DNA of 64,000 bases from JAHQVI01 sp050330195 (GTDB lineage: Bacteria > Pseudomonadota > Alphaproteobacteria > Rhizobiales > Rhodomicrobiaceae). Below, in pieces: positions 34,806-44,397 of this stretch (the first letter of the stretch is position 1; every line of letters starts with the position of its first letter). Made by a program: the position numbers and the translations under genes. The stretch lies in NCBI GenBank assembly GCA_050330195.1, contig JBHJOB010000049.1, positions 1 to 64,000 of the forward strand. The letters are read 5' to 3'. Below the pieces are notes generated by a model. That model ran no database searches, was not told the origin of the DNA, and worked only from the letters and a program-made list of their open reading frames with translations.

Positions 34806-35681
34806 TCATGCCGTCCGGTCTATGCCCATCAGGAAAATTCCGTGCCGGTCAGCCAGGCTGATCGTCTCCGACTGATCCGCAATCATAACTTGTCCGCTCA
34901 TAACCGCAATCCCGGCAAGTCCTGCCGCGGCCGCATTTTCGACCGTGCGCGGGCCGATGACCGGCATGTCCACGCGAAGTTCCTGTCCGGCCTTGGGGGC
35001 CTTCACGAGCACGCCCGAGCGGCCCTTGCGACCCCACTGATGCAGCGCGCCGCAGCGCTTGAGCATCCCGTCAGTGCCCTCCGCCGCCTCGACAGCGAGA
35101 ATCTGATGGTGCGAGACGACCACGCCCTGACCGACATCGAACGGCCCCAGCACATCGAGCAGGGCAAGTCCGTGGCGAATGTCGGCAAGCTGCGCCTCCG
35201 ACGCAGTATGCTTGCCGCATGGACCGTGCGGCGCCAGCAGCGAAGGGGCAAATTCATGCGCGCCGCGAACCGTAAACCCTTGCGCTTCGAAGAAACGCAC
35301 GACCCGCTTGAGGATCGTGTCATCGCCACCGCGCGTCAGGGACAGAATCGTCGGCAGATGCCGGATGAAGCCGAAATCCATGCCCGCGCGCCAGATATTC
35401 GGACGCCGTAGCGCCCCGACGATGACGATCTCTTCGCATTCGGCCTTCCTGAGAGCGCCAATCATGCCGCCGAGTTCGCCGATCCGTATCCAGCGATGCG
35501 GAAACTGTTCAATATCCGGACCGGCCTGCCCGCGCAGGGCCGCCACGAACACCTCGATGCCCTTGGCTTGCGCAGCCTCACAAACCGCGATCGGAATAGC
35601 GCCCGCCGCCGCGATCACACCGAGACGGGATGGCAGCGACGATTTCTGCGGCTCTATAACTGGCGCGGGTTCCGGCTGCAT
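34806..35681 (-). CDS. lpxI: UDP-2,3-diacylglucosamine pyrophosphatase LpxI
   Basis: LpxI hydrolyses UDP-2,3-diacylglucosamine to lipid X and UMP; it replaces LpxH in most alphaproteobacteria. The 291-aa DUF1009 protein shows an N-terminal LGVIAAAGAIPIAVCEAA, the LTRGGDDTILKRVVRFFE block and the C-terminal domain ending S-L-A-D-R-H-G-I-F-L-M-G-I. It follows lpxA with a 109-nt gap and precedes lpxB. Confidence 0.94.
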   Translation of the reverse strand: MQPEPAPVIEPQKSSLPSRLGVIAAAGAIPIAVCEAAQAKGIEVFVAALRGQAGPDIEQFPHRWIRIGELGGMIGALRKAECEEIVIVGALRRPNIWRAGMDFGFIRHLPTILSLTRGGDDTILKRVVRFFEAQGFTVRGAHEFAPSLLAPHGPCGKHTASEAQLADIRHGLALLDVLGPFDVGQGVVVSHHQILAVEAAEGTDGMLKRCGALHQWGRKGRSGVLVKAPKAGQELRVDMPVIGPRTVENAAAAGLAGIAVMSGQVMIADQSETISLADRHGIFLMGIDRTA

Positions 35682-35790
35682 GTCGCAAAGCCTGCTTCTC
35701 GTTTCACGTTACGTTGGTTGGCGTCGGAAAGCGGCTGGATCGTACATCCCGCGCCCGGTTTCCGCGAAGAAAGGGTCCGTAGGACCGGCT

Positions 35791-36618
35791 CTAGCTGCCG
35801 TTGCGCGGGACGCAAAGCGAACGGCCCGACTCCGCCTTGACGAATTCGACGATCCGCTGCACCTGGGGATCGTCGGCGAACATTTCCCGGACGTCCTCGA
35901 CGCGCTCTGCGAGTGTGCCCTCGGTTGCGAAAAGCATCCGGTAAGCCTTGCGCAAATTGTGGATCTGCTCACGCTCGAAATTATGGCGCTTGAGCCCGAC
36001 GATGTTCAGACCCGCGAGATGGGCACGGTTGCCTAGCACGATACCGAACGGGATCACGTCATTCTCCACGCCGGACATGCCCCCGATGAAGGAGTAGGCT
36101 CCGATCCGCACATATTGATGGACGGCGGAGAGGCCGCCGACGCTGGCAAAGTCCTCCATCACGCAATGGCCGCCGAGCGTTGCGTTGTTGACCAACAGGA
36201 CGTTGTTGCCAATCTGACAGTCATGCGCGACATGCGCGCCTGTTAGGAACAAGCCGTTATTGCCGATGCGCGTGATCAGGCCTCCCTGCTCGGTGCCCGG
36301 ATTCATCGTCACATGTTCACGGATGATGTTGCCCGAGCCGATGATCAGACGGGTCTCCTCGCCGCGATATTTGCGGTCCTGCGGGGCTTGCCCGAGCGAG
36401 GCAAAGGGGAATATATGCGTGCCCGCGCCGATTTCGGTCTTGCCAGTAATAACGACATGCGCGTCGATTCGGACCTTATCGGCGAGAATGACTTCCGGGC
36501 CGATGACGGAGTAGGGGCCGATCTCGACGTCGGCGCCGAGTTGCGCGCCCGCCTCGACAATCGCCGTAGGATGAATTTTTGCATTTTCGTTGAATACGGC
36601 AGCCGTCGAAGTGGACAT
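35791..36618 (-). CDS. lpxA: UDP-N-acetylglucosamine acyltransferase
   Basis: LpxA adds the first 3-hydroxyacyl chain to UDP-GlcNAc. The 275-aa left-handed beta-helix shows repeated hexapeptides (I-x-x-x-x-x) through residues 15-190, the catalytic His in GAHVAHDCQIG, and a C-terminal helical part ending SLCVPRNGS. It lies 12 nt after fabZ in the lpxD-fabZ-lpxA operon. Confidence 0.96.
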   Translation of the reverse strand: MSTSTAAVFNENAKIHPTAIVEAGAQLGADVEIGPYSVIGPEVILADKVRIDAHVVITGKTEIGAGTHIFPFASLGQAPQDRKYRGEETRLIIGSGNIIREHVTMNPGTEQGGLITRIGNNGLFLTGAHVAHDCQIGNNVLLVNNATLGGHCVMEDFASVGGLSAVHQYVRIGAYSFIGGMSGVENDVIPFGIVLGNRAHLAGLNIVGLKRHNFEREQIHNLRKAYRMLFATEGTLAERVEDVREMFADDPQVQRIVEFVKAESGRSLCVPRNGS

Positions 36619-36630
36619 ATTGTGAAACCA

Positions 36631-37125
36631 TCACCCTGTGGAGTTTGCTGAAGCCTTGCTTTGATCGACAATCATCGCGCTGATCTCCGCTTCGGCAACG
36701 ACCGCGCCATCGACTTTGGCTTCCCCATGGAAACGCCAGACGGGCCCGCGGCTGCGGATCTTGCGGATATGGAAGTGCAACTGATCGCCGGGCAGGACCG
36801 GACGGCGGAATTTGGCCTTGTCGATCGTCATGAAATAGACGACGTGCGGCTGGTAGTCCTCGGCCATGGCGGCCACACAGATCGCGCCCGCCGTCTGCGC
36901 CATGCCCTCGATGAGCAGCACGCCCGGCATGACCGGAAAATCTGGGAAGTGGCCCTGAAAGAAAGGCTCGTTGATCGTTACGTTCTTGATGCCGACCGCT
37001 GAATTGTCGCCATCGATATCGATGATCCTGTCGATCAGCAGAAAGGGATATCGGTGCGGCAAAAGCTTGAGGATGCGCGTAATGTCCGCGGTATCAAGCG
37101 TCTCCCCCTGGGTTGCCTCTGTCAT
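36631..37125 (-). CDS. fabZ: 3-hydroxyacyl-ACP dehydratase FabZ
   Basis: FabZ dehydrates 3-hydroxyacyl-ACP in fatty-acid synthesis and competes with LpxA/LpxD for substrate. The hot-dog protein (164 aa) has L-L-P-H-R-Y-P-F-L-L-I-D-R and the catalytic F-Q-G-H-F-P-D-F-P-V-M-P-G-V-L-L with Glu in L-I-E-G-M-A-Q. The start at 37125 has an AGGGAG site 8 nt upstream; a longer frame adds a basic N-terminus that is not conserved. Confidence 0.95.
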   Translation of the reverse strand: MTEATQGETLDTADITRILKLLPHRYPFLLIDRIIDIDGDNSAVGIKNVTINEPFFQGHFPDFPVMPGVLLIEGMAQTAGAICVAAMAEDYQPHVVYFMTIDKAKFRRPVLPGDQLHFHIRKIRSRGPVWRFHGEAKVDGAVVAEAEISAMIVDQSKASANSTG

Positions 37126-37171
37126 CCGATTGCTCCCTGCAAGTCCCCTGGCCCGCCGCAGCGTTGCCTGC

Positions 37172-38239
37172 TCAATCACTCAGTTTCGCCAGAGCCTTTA
37201 ATTGCCTTGGGCCCAGCGTAGCGGTCAAGCGCTTCAACAGTGCAATTTCGCGCGCCCAGCTTTTTAGCGGCTTGGCCGGCGTTCCGCCCCAGCGTTCACC
37301 GCGCGGAACGTCGGTTGAAACGCCGCTGTTTCCCGCGATCTGCGCCCCGGCCCCGATGGTGATGTGACCGACGATCCCGCATTGACCGCCCAGCACGACA
37401 AAATCCTCAAGCACGGCGCTCCCGGCAACTCCGACCAGGCCCACAATCACACAATTGCGCCCGATGGTGACGTTATGGCCAATCTGCACGAGATTATCAA
37501 TCTTTGTGCCTTCGCCGATGATCGTATCGCGCAGGGCGCCCCGGTCGATCGCGCTGTTCGCGCCGATCTCCACCCAATCCTGAATGATGACACGGCCGAT
37601 CTGGCGGACCTTGAGGTGCCCTTCGCGCCCCATGGCAAAGCCGAACCCGTCCTGTCCGATGGCAACGCCGGCGTGAATGATGACGTTGTTGCCGATCAGT
37701 GCGTGGGTGACGACCGCGCGCGGCCCGATGAAGCAATTGCGTCCAATGGCGCAGCGATAACCGATGACGGCGCCGGCTGCGATCCGCGTTCCCTCGCCAA
37801 TCTGCGCCTCTGGGCCAATGATGGCGTCGGGCTCGATGATGACATTGCGCTCCAGCTTCGCCGTGGGATCGACATGAGCGTCACCAGGTCCGGCTTCGGT
37901 CGCTACCTTGGGAGCACCGGCCTCGGGATAGAAAAGGGCCAGCGCCCTCGCATAGGCGCGATAGGGATCGGGCGATATCAGGACCGCCGTTCCAGCCGGA
38001 ACACGGTCGGCGAATTTCTCCTGCACGAAACAGGCCCCCGCGCAAGTGACGGCAAGCTGGGGAAGATATTTCGGATTGTCAAGGAAGGCGACGTCATCAG
38101 GCCCGGCGGCATCCAGGGGGCGTATGTCGGCGAGGCGGATGTCCGCCTTGCTCTGATCCCGAAGATCCGCCCCGCTTTCCTCAGCGATCCGCGCGAGGGG
38201 AAACGGGCCTGCGCGATCGTAAAAGCCGGGATGTTCCAT
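37172..38239 (-). CDS. lpxD: UDP-3-O-(3-hydroxymyristoyl)glucosamine N-acyltransferase
   Basis: LpxD adds the second acyl chain in lipid A synthesis. The 355-aa protein has an N-terminal uridine-binding domain (F-L-D-N-P-K-Y-L-P-Q-L) and a left-handed beta-helix with hexapeptides from residue ~110, catalytic His in the G-Q-D-G-F-G-F block. The start at 38239 is preferred over an upstream TTG because the upstream extension lies in the bamA-lpxD hairpin. It is the first gene of the lpx cluster after bamA. Confidence 0.93.
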   Translation of the reverse strand: MEHPGFYDRAGPFPLARIAEESGADLRDQSKADIRLADIRPLDAAGPDDVAFLDNPKYLPQLAVTCAGACFVQEKFADRVPAGTAVLISPDPYRAYARALALFYPEAGAPKVATEAGPGDAHVDPTAKLERNVIIEPDAIIGPEAQIGEGTRIAAGAVIGYRCAIGRNCFIGPRAVVTHALIGNNVIIHAGVAIGQDGFGFAMGREGHLKVRQIGRVIIQDWVEIGANSAIDRGALRDTIIGEGTKIDNLVQIGHNVTIGRNCVIVGLVGVAGSAVLEDFVVLGGQCGIVGHITIGAGAQIAGNSGVSTDVPRGERWGGTPAKPLKSWAREIALLKRLTATLGPRQLKALAKLSD

Positions 38240-38262
38240 TGTTCGCTTATGCTTTGCAAATG

Positions 38263-38291
38263 CGGAAGGCCCCAACTGCGGGGGCCTTCCG
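38263..38291 (-). terminator. Terminator-like hairpin between bamA and lpxD
   Basis: CGGAAGGCCCC and GGGGCCTTCCG form a perfect 11-bp stem with a 7-nt loop (AACTGCG). It lies 22 nt after the bamA stop codon on the minus strand. A T-rich tract is not present after it (CATTTGCAAAG), so read-through to lpxD is likely; it may set relative expression or stabilise bamA mRNA. Confidence 0.6.
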
Positions 38292-38313
38292 TCGATAACC
38301 CGATTGGGCCAAT

Positions 38314-40626
38314 CTAGAACTTCGTCGAGGCGCCGAAGCGGAAGAATTCTTCCTCGTCAAAATCTTCAGCCTGCAAGACCCATGCAAAATCTGCACGAAG
38401 TGGACCGAGCGGTGAGTCCCAGAGCAGGCTTGTACCGACCGAGGACCGAATATTGCTGCTGTCGTCGACGGCACCCGCAAAATCCGTATCATATACAGAG
38501 CCGGCGTCGGCAAACACTGCGCCACTGAAGCCAAGTTCATCCGGGAGGAACGGGATCGGGAAGCGAAGTTCAATCGTACCACCAAAGAAGATCTTGCCGC
38601 CGATCGCGTCACCGTTCGCATCACGCGGGCCGAGCCCCGCCGTATCGAAACCACGAACCAGATCACCGCCCTTGAAGAAGGCATCGACTGCAGCGACGTC
38701 CTGTCCGCCGAAGCCAGCGATGTGTCCACCAATCAAGCGACCAACAAGTGTGATACCCTCATAGACCGGATAGTAGTTGCGTGCTTCACCTATGGTCTGG
38801 ATGTAGTTCACGTCACCACCGACACCAGCAACTTCCTGGGACAGCTGGAGAAAGAGACCACGTGAGGGTTTCAGCTTGTTGTTGCGTGCATCGTAGACCA
38901 GCGAGTAACCCACTGACGAAATCAAACGTTCGCCCTCAACATCCCGAATGGCTAACGAGGCATTATCATCGACGTCGAAAACTTCATCCTGCAGGAGCGT
39001 ATAATTCGGCTGGAACCATACATTCTCGGTCAGAGCAAAGCCAATCCGCACCGAACCGCCTGTCTTGCGCTGCTTGAAGCCGGAGTTACGCGTGAAGTCG
39101 TTTTCCTTATGGAAGGCATCGAAACCGGCAGAGATGTTGCGATCAAGAAAACGCGGCTCGGTAAAGCTGAGATCAATCTGCATATTCTCGGCGCTACCAC
39201 CCAGCTTCAGCCGAAGGAACTGGCCTTTGCCGAGCAGGTTGCGCTCAGTGTAAGCGACTTCACCAATGACGCCGACGCTTGAGGAGAAACCACCTGCAAG
39301 TGAGAGTTCGCCGGTTGCCTGCTCGTCGACAACAAAGTTCAGGATTACACGATCCGGCGCCGAGCCAGGCTCACGGGTCACCTGTACGCTCTTGAAGAAG
39401 CTCAGCCTCTGAAGCCGCAGGCGCGCCTGATCAACCATGAGACGATTATATGCATCGCCTTCCGCCAGGCGGATCTCGCGGCGGATCACGTAATCGCGCG
39501 TTCTCGCATTGCCGACCACATTGATACGCTCGATGTAAACGCGCGGCCCCTGCTCAACGACATAAGTAATGTTGATCAGCCGACTGATCGGGTCGCGCTC
39601 GACGCGGGGGCGGATCGTACCAAAAGCATAGCCCTGTTCTGCAACCGCGACCGTCAGTTTTTCCGTCGTATCGTCAACCTGCTGAGCGTTGTAGATTTCG
39701 CCGTCTCTGGTCAACACTTCGCTGCGGATTGTTTCGGGATCGACCGCCGGAAGCGTCGATTCCACATCAACTCTGCCGAAGTGATAGAGTTCGCCTTCCT
39801 CGACCGTAAAGGTGATAAAGAAGCCCTTGCCCTCCGGATCGAGATCGGCGACGGCAGAGACGACGCGCGCATCGGCATGGCCATTCTTGAGATAATACCG
39901 GCGCAGCAATTCACGGTCGAGATTCAGCCTATCCGGATCATAGACATCCGTTGACTTGAGGAAGCTGAGGAGATTCGATTCGGTCGTCGTTATGACGCTG
40001 CGGAGCTGGGAGTCGGAAAATTCGTAATTGCCGATAAAGTTGATGCTGAGAACCTTGGTCTCGGGACCTTCCTTGATCACGAAGACAAGATTCACGCGGT
40101 CATTATCGAGCTGAATGATCTGTGCATCGACTTGCACTGCGTAGTAACCGGAGCGCCGATAGACCTCGAGAATGCGCTGCGTGTCGGCCTGGACCTTGGC
40201 GCGCGTAAAGATCGAACGGGGCTTAAGCTGCACTTCAGGGGCCAGCGTCTCATCCTTGATATCGCTGTTACCCTCGAAAACAACCTGATTGATGACCGGA
40301 TTTTCATTGATGATCGTGACCGTCACGATGCCGTTGCTCTGAGAAATGCTGATATTCTCGAACAGCCCGGTTGCGATGAGCGCCCTGAAGCTCTCATTCG
40401 ACTGATATTCGTCATAGCGATCACCTTCACTGAAGGTGAGGTAGCTCTTGACCGTTTCGGGAGCGATGCGCGTATTGCCAACCACCCTGATATCGCGGAT
40501 GACCGGTCCCGACTGAGCATAAGCCTTGCTTATCCCAATCGAACCTTCCAGCCCGCCGGACATGACGCATGCAGCCATAAGCATGCACGCGAGAATTGTC
40601 ACCCTGTTCATTGCCGTCCGCAGCAT
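38314..40626 (-). CDS. bamA: Outer membrane protein assembly factor BamA
   Basis: BamA inserts beta-barrel proteins into the outer membrane. The 770-aa protein has a signal peptide ending S-K-A-Y-A-Q, five POTRA domains (I-R-V-V-G-N-T-R, then F-E-G-N-S-D-I, and so on) and a C-terminal 16-strand barrel with G-R-x-x-G-G-H-I near the V-R-G-F-D motif and ending in F (FGASTKF). A second in-frame Met lies at residue 6, so the start is uncertain by 15 nt. It follows rseP on the same strand. Confidence 0.95.
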   Translation of the reverse strand: MLRTAMNRVTILACMLMAACVMSGGLEGSIGISKAYAQSGPVIRDIRVVGNTRIAPETVKSYLTFSEGDRYDEYQSNESFRALIATGLFENISISQSNGIVTVTIINENPVINQVVFEGNSDIKDETLAPEVQLKPRSIFTRAKVQADTQRILEVYRRSGYYAVQVDAQIIQLDNDRVNLVFVIKEGPETKVLSINFIGNYEFSDSQLRSVITTTESNLLSFLKSTDVYDPDRLNLDRELLRRYYLKNGHADARVVSAVADLDPEGKGFFITFTVEEGELYHFGRVDVESTLPAVDPETIRSEVLTRDGEIYNAQQVDDTTEKLTVAVAEQGYAFGTIRPRVERDPISRLINITYVVEQGPRVYIERINVVGNARTRDYVIRREIRLAEGDAYNRLMVDQARLRLQRLSFFKSVQVTREPGSAPDRVILNFVVDEQATGELSLAGGFSSSVGVIGEVAYTERNLLGKGQFLRLKLGGSAENMQIDLSFTEPRFLDRNISAGFDAFHKENDFTRNSGFKQRKTGGSVRIGFALTENVWFQPNYTLLQDEVFDVDDNASLAIRDVEGERLISSVGYSLVYDARNNKLKPSRGLFLQLSQEVAGVGGDVNYIQTIGEARNYYPVYEGITLVGRLIGGHIAGFGGQDVAAVDAFFKGGDLVRGFDTAGLGPRDANGDAIGGKIFFGGTIELRFPIPFLPDELGFSGAVFADAGSVYDTDFAGAVDDSSNIRSSVGTSLLWDSPLGPLRADFAWVLQAEDFDEEEFFRFGASTKF

Positions 40627-40835
40627 AGGTTTTTCTTGCCCCCGTTACGCCCGTCCTCAAGGACGCCGCCTTCCACTTAAACGCCACGCTTTTGTGTTCG
40701 CAAAGTGACTTTTGCAGCCTGGTCCAGAGAACTTCATCGGATGTGGCCCCCCGGCCACGTCCATGAACTCATGAATACCGTCGAATAACTGCCCATTACC
40801 CGTCACCATAGAGCCAGGCAGATATCCGGTCTCGT

Positions 40836-41981
40836 CTAACGCAAAAGATGAATCACATCATTGCGTGTCGCAAAAAGCATTAACATGATCACCAAGGCGA
40901 AGCCAATTCTAAAACCGATCTCCATGGTCCTTTCGCTCAATGGACGCCCACGTATGGCTTCTATGCCATAGAACAAAAGATGACCGCCATCGAGAAGCGG
41001 AATCGGAAACAGATTCAGCAGCCCGATATTGATCGAAATGATCGCAATCCACCGGAAAAGCTCGACAAATCCGATCGAAGCAACCTCTCGCGAAAGTTGC
41101 GCGATGCCGACCACGCCGCGCACTTCCTCACCGGACGCCTGCCCGACAACGAGCTTCTGGATGAAGATCAGCGGCTGCTGCATCCAGAAATAGGTCTCCG
41201 AGAGACTTTGCGAAAAGGCGCCCACCGGACCGAAGGTCTTTATCGCCCTGTCCTCATTCCGGCTGGAAATCCCAAGCAGCCCGATCTTGACCTGGTTGCC
41301 GAAGCGATCGGTCATTTCCTTGAGTTGCGGCGTCGCGGTCAGCGCGATCAACTGTCCGTCGCGTTCGACATCGATGCGCAATTCCGTCTGCGCGTTCAGC
41401 ATGACGATGCGCTGGACTTCGTCGAAACTCTCGATATCGGTGCCCTCGATATTGCGAATCACGTCGCCCGGCCTGAAACCGGCCTCCGCTGCGGCGCCGC
41501 CCTCCTGAATCTCCGAAACCCGCGGCTCCAGGATCGGCTTGCCCAGGAACAGGAACCACAGCGTCAGTATGAAAATCGCCAGGATGAAATTCGCCATCGG
41601 TCCGGCGGCAACCACGGCGGCGCGTTGCCCAACCGGCTTGGCGTGAAAATTGCCCTCGCGTTCGGCTGAGGACATATGAGCGACATCGCCTTTGGAGGCG
41701 GGCACGCTTGCTGCGTTTTCGTCCCCCTTGAACTTCACATAGCCGCCAAGCGGAATCCAAGCGAGGCGCCAGCGCGTGCCCCGGCGGTCATAAAACCCGC
41801 CGATTTCCGGCCCGAAACCGATGGAGAACGTCTCCACCGTAACGCCGAAATAACGCGCCACGAGAAAATGGCCCATCTCATGTACGAAGACGACGACAGT
41901 GAGGACAAACAGGAACGGCACTACCCAGGAAAGATAGAACCAGGCCGTTGTCCAAAGACCGGTATCGGCAAGTGTTGTCAT
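40836..41981 (-). CDS. rseP: Site-2 protease RseP
   Basis: RseP is the intramembrane zinc metalloprotease that cuts anti-sigma factors and signal peptides. The 381-aa protein has the zinc-binding H-E-M-G-H in the first helix, a periplasmic PDZ domain (GDVIRNIEGTDIESFDEV), and the N-L-F-P-I-P-L-L-D-G-G-H motif supplying the third zinc ligand. One PDZ domain rather than two is visible, as is common in alphaproteobacteria. It lies between bamA and dxr. Confidence 0.94.
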   Translation of the reverse strand: MTTLADTGLWTTAWFYLSWVVPFLFVLTVVVFVHEMGHFLVARYFGVTVETFSIGFGPEIGGFYDRRGTRWRLAWIPLGGYVKFKGDENAASVPASKGDVAHMSSAEREGNFHAKPVGQRAAVVAAGPMANFILAIFILTLWFLFLGKPILEPRVSEIQEGGAAAEAGFRPGDVIRNIEGTDIESFDEVQRIVMLNAQTELRIDVERDGQLIALTATPQLKEMTDRFGNQVKIGLLGISSRNEDRAIKTFGPVGAFSQSLSETYFWMQQPLIFIQKLVVGQASGEEVRGVVGIAQLSREVASIGFVELFRWIAIISINIGLLNLFPIPLLDGGHLLFYGIEAIRGRPLSERTMEIGFRIGFALVIMLMLFATRNDVIHLLR

Positions 41982-42162
41982 GCGGGATGAACTCCAGTTC
42001 GTGTAAAGCCGTGCGCACCGTCAATACCCGCTGCAACAGGCTCGAATATCGTTAAACAGAGGGTCTTATCCCAGCGTGAGCCGGACGCCCAGTTTTTCCT
42101 TGCCATGCTGTCCGTTCGGAGATCGACTTTACCGCCTCAACGCAACCAAACGCGATAACCGC

Positions 42163-43341
42163 TCACGCAACCGCATAAGCTGTGCAATAATCTTCTGCGA
42201 GAATGCGGGAGACCCGGTCGGTCTCAAGCACGTCTTCGAGCGTTTCCGCGCGCGTTACTCCAATCTCCGAAACAGATCTTTCAATTGCCGCTTCCACGAC
42301 CTTGGGTATAGACATAAAGCCGATTTGCCCCTTTAGGAAGCGTTCAACGGCAACTTCGTTCGCGGCATTCAGAACCGTGGGCGCTGTCCCTCCGGCCTGC
42401 ATCGCTTCCCGCGCAATGCGAAGCGCTGGAAAGCGCGCCTCGTCGGGCGCCTCGAATGTCAGTTGTCCAAGACGGACCAGATCGAGCCGCTCGGTCGGCG
42501 CTTCCATCCGCTCCGGCCAGGCAAGGCTGTAGGCAATCGGTGTGCGCATGTCGGGCGCGGCCATCTGGGCAAGCACCGAGCCGTCGCAATATTGAACGAG
42601 ACAATGGACGATCGATTGCGGATGGACCAGAACGCGGAGTTGATGCGCCTCGACGGGAAACAGGTGAAACGCCTCGATCAGCTCCAGCCCCTTGTTCATG
42701 AGTGTGGCGGAATCAATGGTGATCTTCTGCCCCATCGACCAGTTCGGATGTTTCAATGCCTGTTCGCGCTTTGCCGCCGCGAGTTGCTCCGCGCTCCATT
42801 CCCGGAACGGTCCGCCTGACGCGGTCAGCGTGATCGCTTCGATGCAACTCGATGGAGATTGATCGATCGACTGAAACACGCCGGAATGCTCCGAATCGAC
42901 CGGAAGGAGCGTTGCTCCGGCCCTCTTGATGGACGACAGGAAGACTTCCCCCGCCGAAACGAGGCATTCCTTGTTGGCCAGCGCGAGGCAGGAGCCTTGC
43001 GAGACCGCCGCGAAAGTCGGCTTCAACCCTGCTGCTCCGACGATCGCAGCCATGATCCAGTCGGCGGGAATGCGCGCGGCTTCACAGACGGCGTCATCAC
43101 CGGCGGAAACGGTTATTCCCGTGCCGGCAAGCATTGCCTTGAGCGTAGAATATTGATCCGGATCCGCAATAGCCGCATGTTTCGCCCGGTGCCGAATGGC
43201 GAGTTGCGCCAGTTTCTCCGCATTGGAACCCGCGGTCAGAGCCACGATGTCGAATCGTTCCGGCATCCGGCCGATCAGATCGAGCGTGCTTTCGCCGACC
43301 GACCCGGTCGCCCCAAGAACCGTCACTTTACGCGGCGTCAT
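42163..43341 (-). CDS. dxr: 1-deoxy-D-xylulose-5-phosphate reductoisomerase
   Basis: Dxr makes 2-C-methyl-D-erythritol 4-phosphate in the MEP isoprenoid pathway. The 392-aa protein shows the N-terminal NADPH fold (VTVLGATGSVGESTLDLI), the metal-binding L-P-V-D-S-E-H-S-G-V-F-Q, the T-A-S-G-G-P-F-R block and S-A-T-L-M-N-K-G-L-E-L-I-E-A. It is separated by about 180 nt from both rseP and cdsA. Confidence 0.95.
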   Translation of the reverse strand: MTPRKVTVLGATGSVGESTLDLIGRMPERFDIVALTAGSNAEKLAQLAIRHRAKHAAIADPDQYSTLKAMLAGTGITVSAGDDAVCEAARIPADWIMAAIVGAAGLKPTFAAVSQGSCLALANKECLVSAGEVFLSSIKRAGATLLPVDSEHSGVFQSIDQSPSSCIEAITLTASGGPFREWSAEQLAAAKREQALKHPNWSMGQKITIDSATLMNKGLELIEAFHLFPVEAHQLRVLVHPQSIVHCLVQYCDGSVLAQMAAPDMRTPIAYSLAWPERMEAPTERLDLVRLGQLTFEAPDEARFPALRIAREAMQAGGTAPTVLNAANEVAVERFLKGQIGFMSIPKVVEAAIERSVSEIGVTRAETLEDVLETDRVSRILAEDYCTAYAVA

Positions 43342-43527
43342 CCATCCTCTCTTCCATGGGGATTCCGATTTTCCGCTGCACTGAAACGCCCTGCCCCGGT
43401 TGTAACTATTGACAGCTATACAAGGAGAGGGCGAGAGCCGAAAGGCAGATTACCAATCCTGAGACGCTTCACGCTTGGGGCAAAGACGCGCAGGCCTGGC
43501 TGCCCCATCCTGAGCGAACCGTTCGGT

Positions 43528-44397
43528 TCACCAGATCAACAAGGCCTGTCCCGGATTTGCTGAGTCAATGCCCAAGGCGACGAGCGCCGCCACGACGGCG
43601 ACCGAAACCAGCCCGTCAATGCGGTCCAGAATGCCGCCATGACCGGGGATCAGGCTGCTTGAGTCCTTCTTGCCGAAAATGCGCTTGATCGCGGATTCGC
43701 CCAGGTCGCCAAGTTGCGCCACCAGTGCAAATCCAACGGCCATCGCGCCGAGCCAGGGTATTTCAAGCCCTGTCGAATAGGCAAACAGGAGCCCCGCCAG
43801 ACCGGCCGTCAGCACCCCGCCTATCAGTCCTGCCCATGTCTTCTTCGGCGAAATGCGGGGCGCGAGTCTGGCGCCGCCAATCAGCCGGCCGAAGAAATAG
43901 GCGGCGATATCGGTAGTCCATACAATGACGAACAGGTAGATGACGGCAAGTGTTCCATGGGTTTCATCGCCCCGCAGCCAGATCAGCGAAATCGCGGGCA
44001 ACCCGGCATAGTAGACGCCGGACGCCGACCACAAGGCAAGAGAACGCTTCTCCGACATACGCCGGATCAGGAAAACCGCAACCGTACCTGCAATGACGAT
44101 CCCGATGGCGGCGGCCGGGAAACCGCTGGTTGCCGCCCAGCAAGCCGCAGCGGTGGCGGTGAATTGCGCGGCGAACGCCGGATCGAGCCCCTTGCCGCGC
44201 ACGAGGCGTCCCCATTCCCAGGCCATTGCGGCCATGGCGATCACGATGAGGACGGCAAAGCCTTCAACGCTCGTCAATGTCAGGAAAAGCGCGGTGCCCG
44301 CGAGAAAAAGCGCGGAGTAAATCCGGACCATCAGGGGAGAAAAGGCGCGCGTCGAAACAGTCGTGTCCTCCCGCTGCAATACCCGTGGATGATCCAT
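43528..44397 (-). CDS. cdsA: Phosphatidate cytidylyltransferase
   Basis: CdsA forms CDP-diacylglycerol, precursor of all phospholipids. The 289-aa integral membrane protein has many hydrophobic helices and the C-terminal CDP-alcohol signature in KKDSSSLIPGHGGILDRIDG with a preceding S-x-x-K-R. The ATG at 44397 overlaps the uppS stop (TGATG), so I reject the upstream extension into uppS. Most of the N-terminus is membrane helix. Confidence 0.93.
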   Translation of the reverse strand: MDHPRVLQREDTTVSTRAFSPLMVRIYSALFLAGTALFLTLTSVEGFAVLIVIAMAAMAWEWGRLVRGKGLDPAFAAQFTATAAACWAATSGFPAAAIGIVIAGTVAVFLIRRMSEKRSLALWSASGVYYAGLPAISLIWLRGDETHGTLAVIYLFVIVWTTDIAAYFFGRLIGGARLAPRISPKKTWAGLIGGVLTAGLAGLLFAYSTGLEIPWLGAMAVGFALVAQLGDLGESAIKRIFGKKDSSSLIPGHGGILDRIDGLVSVAVVAALVALGIDSANPGQALLIW

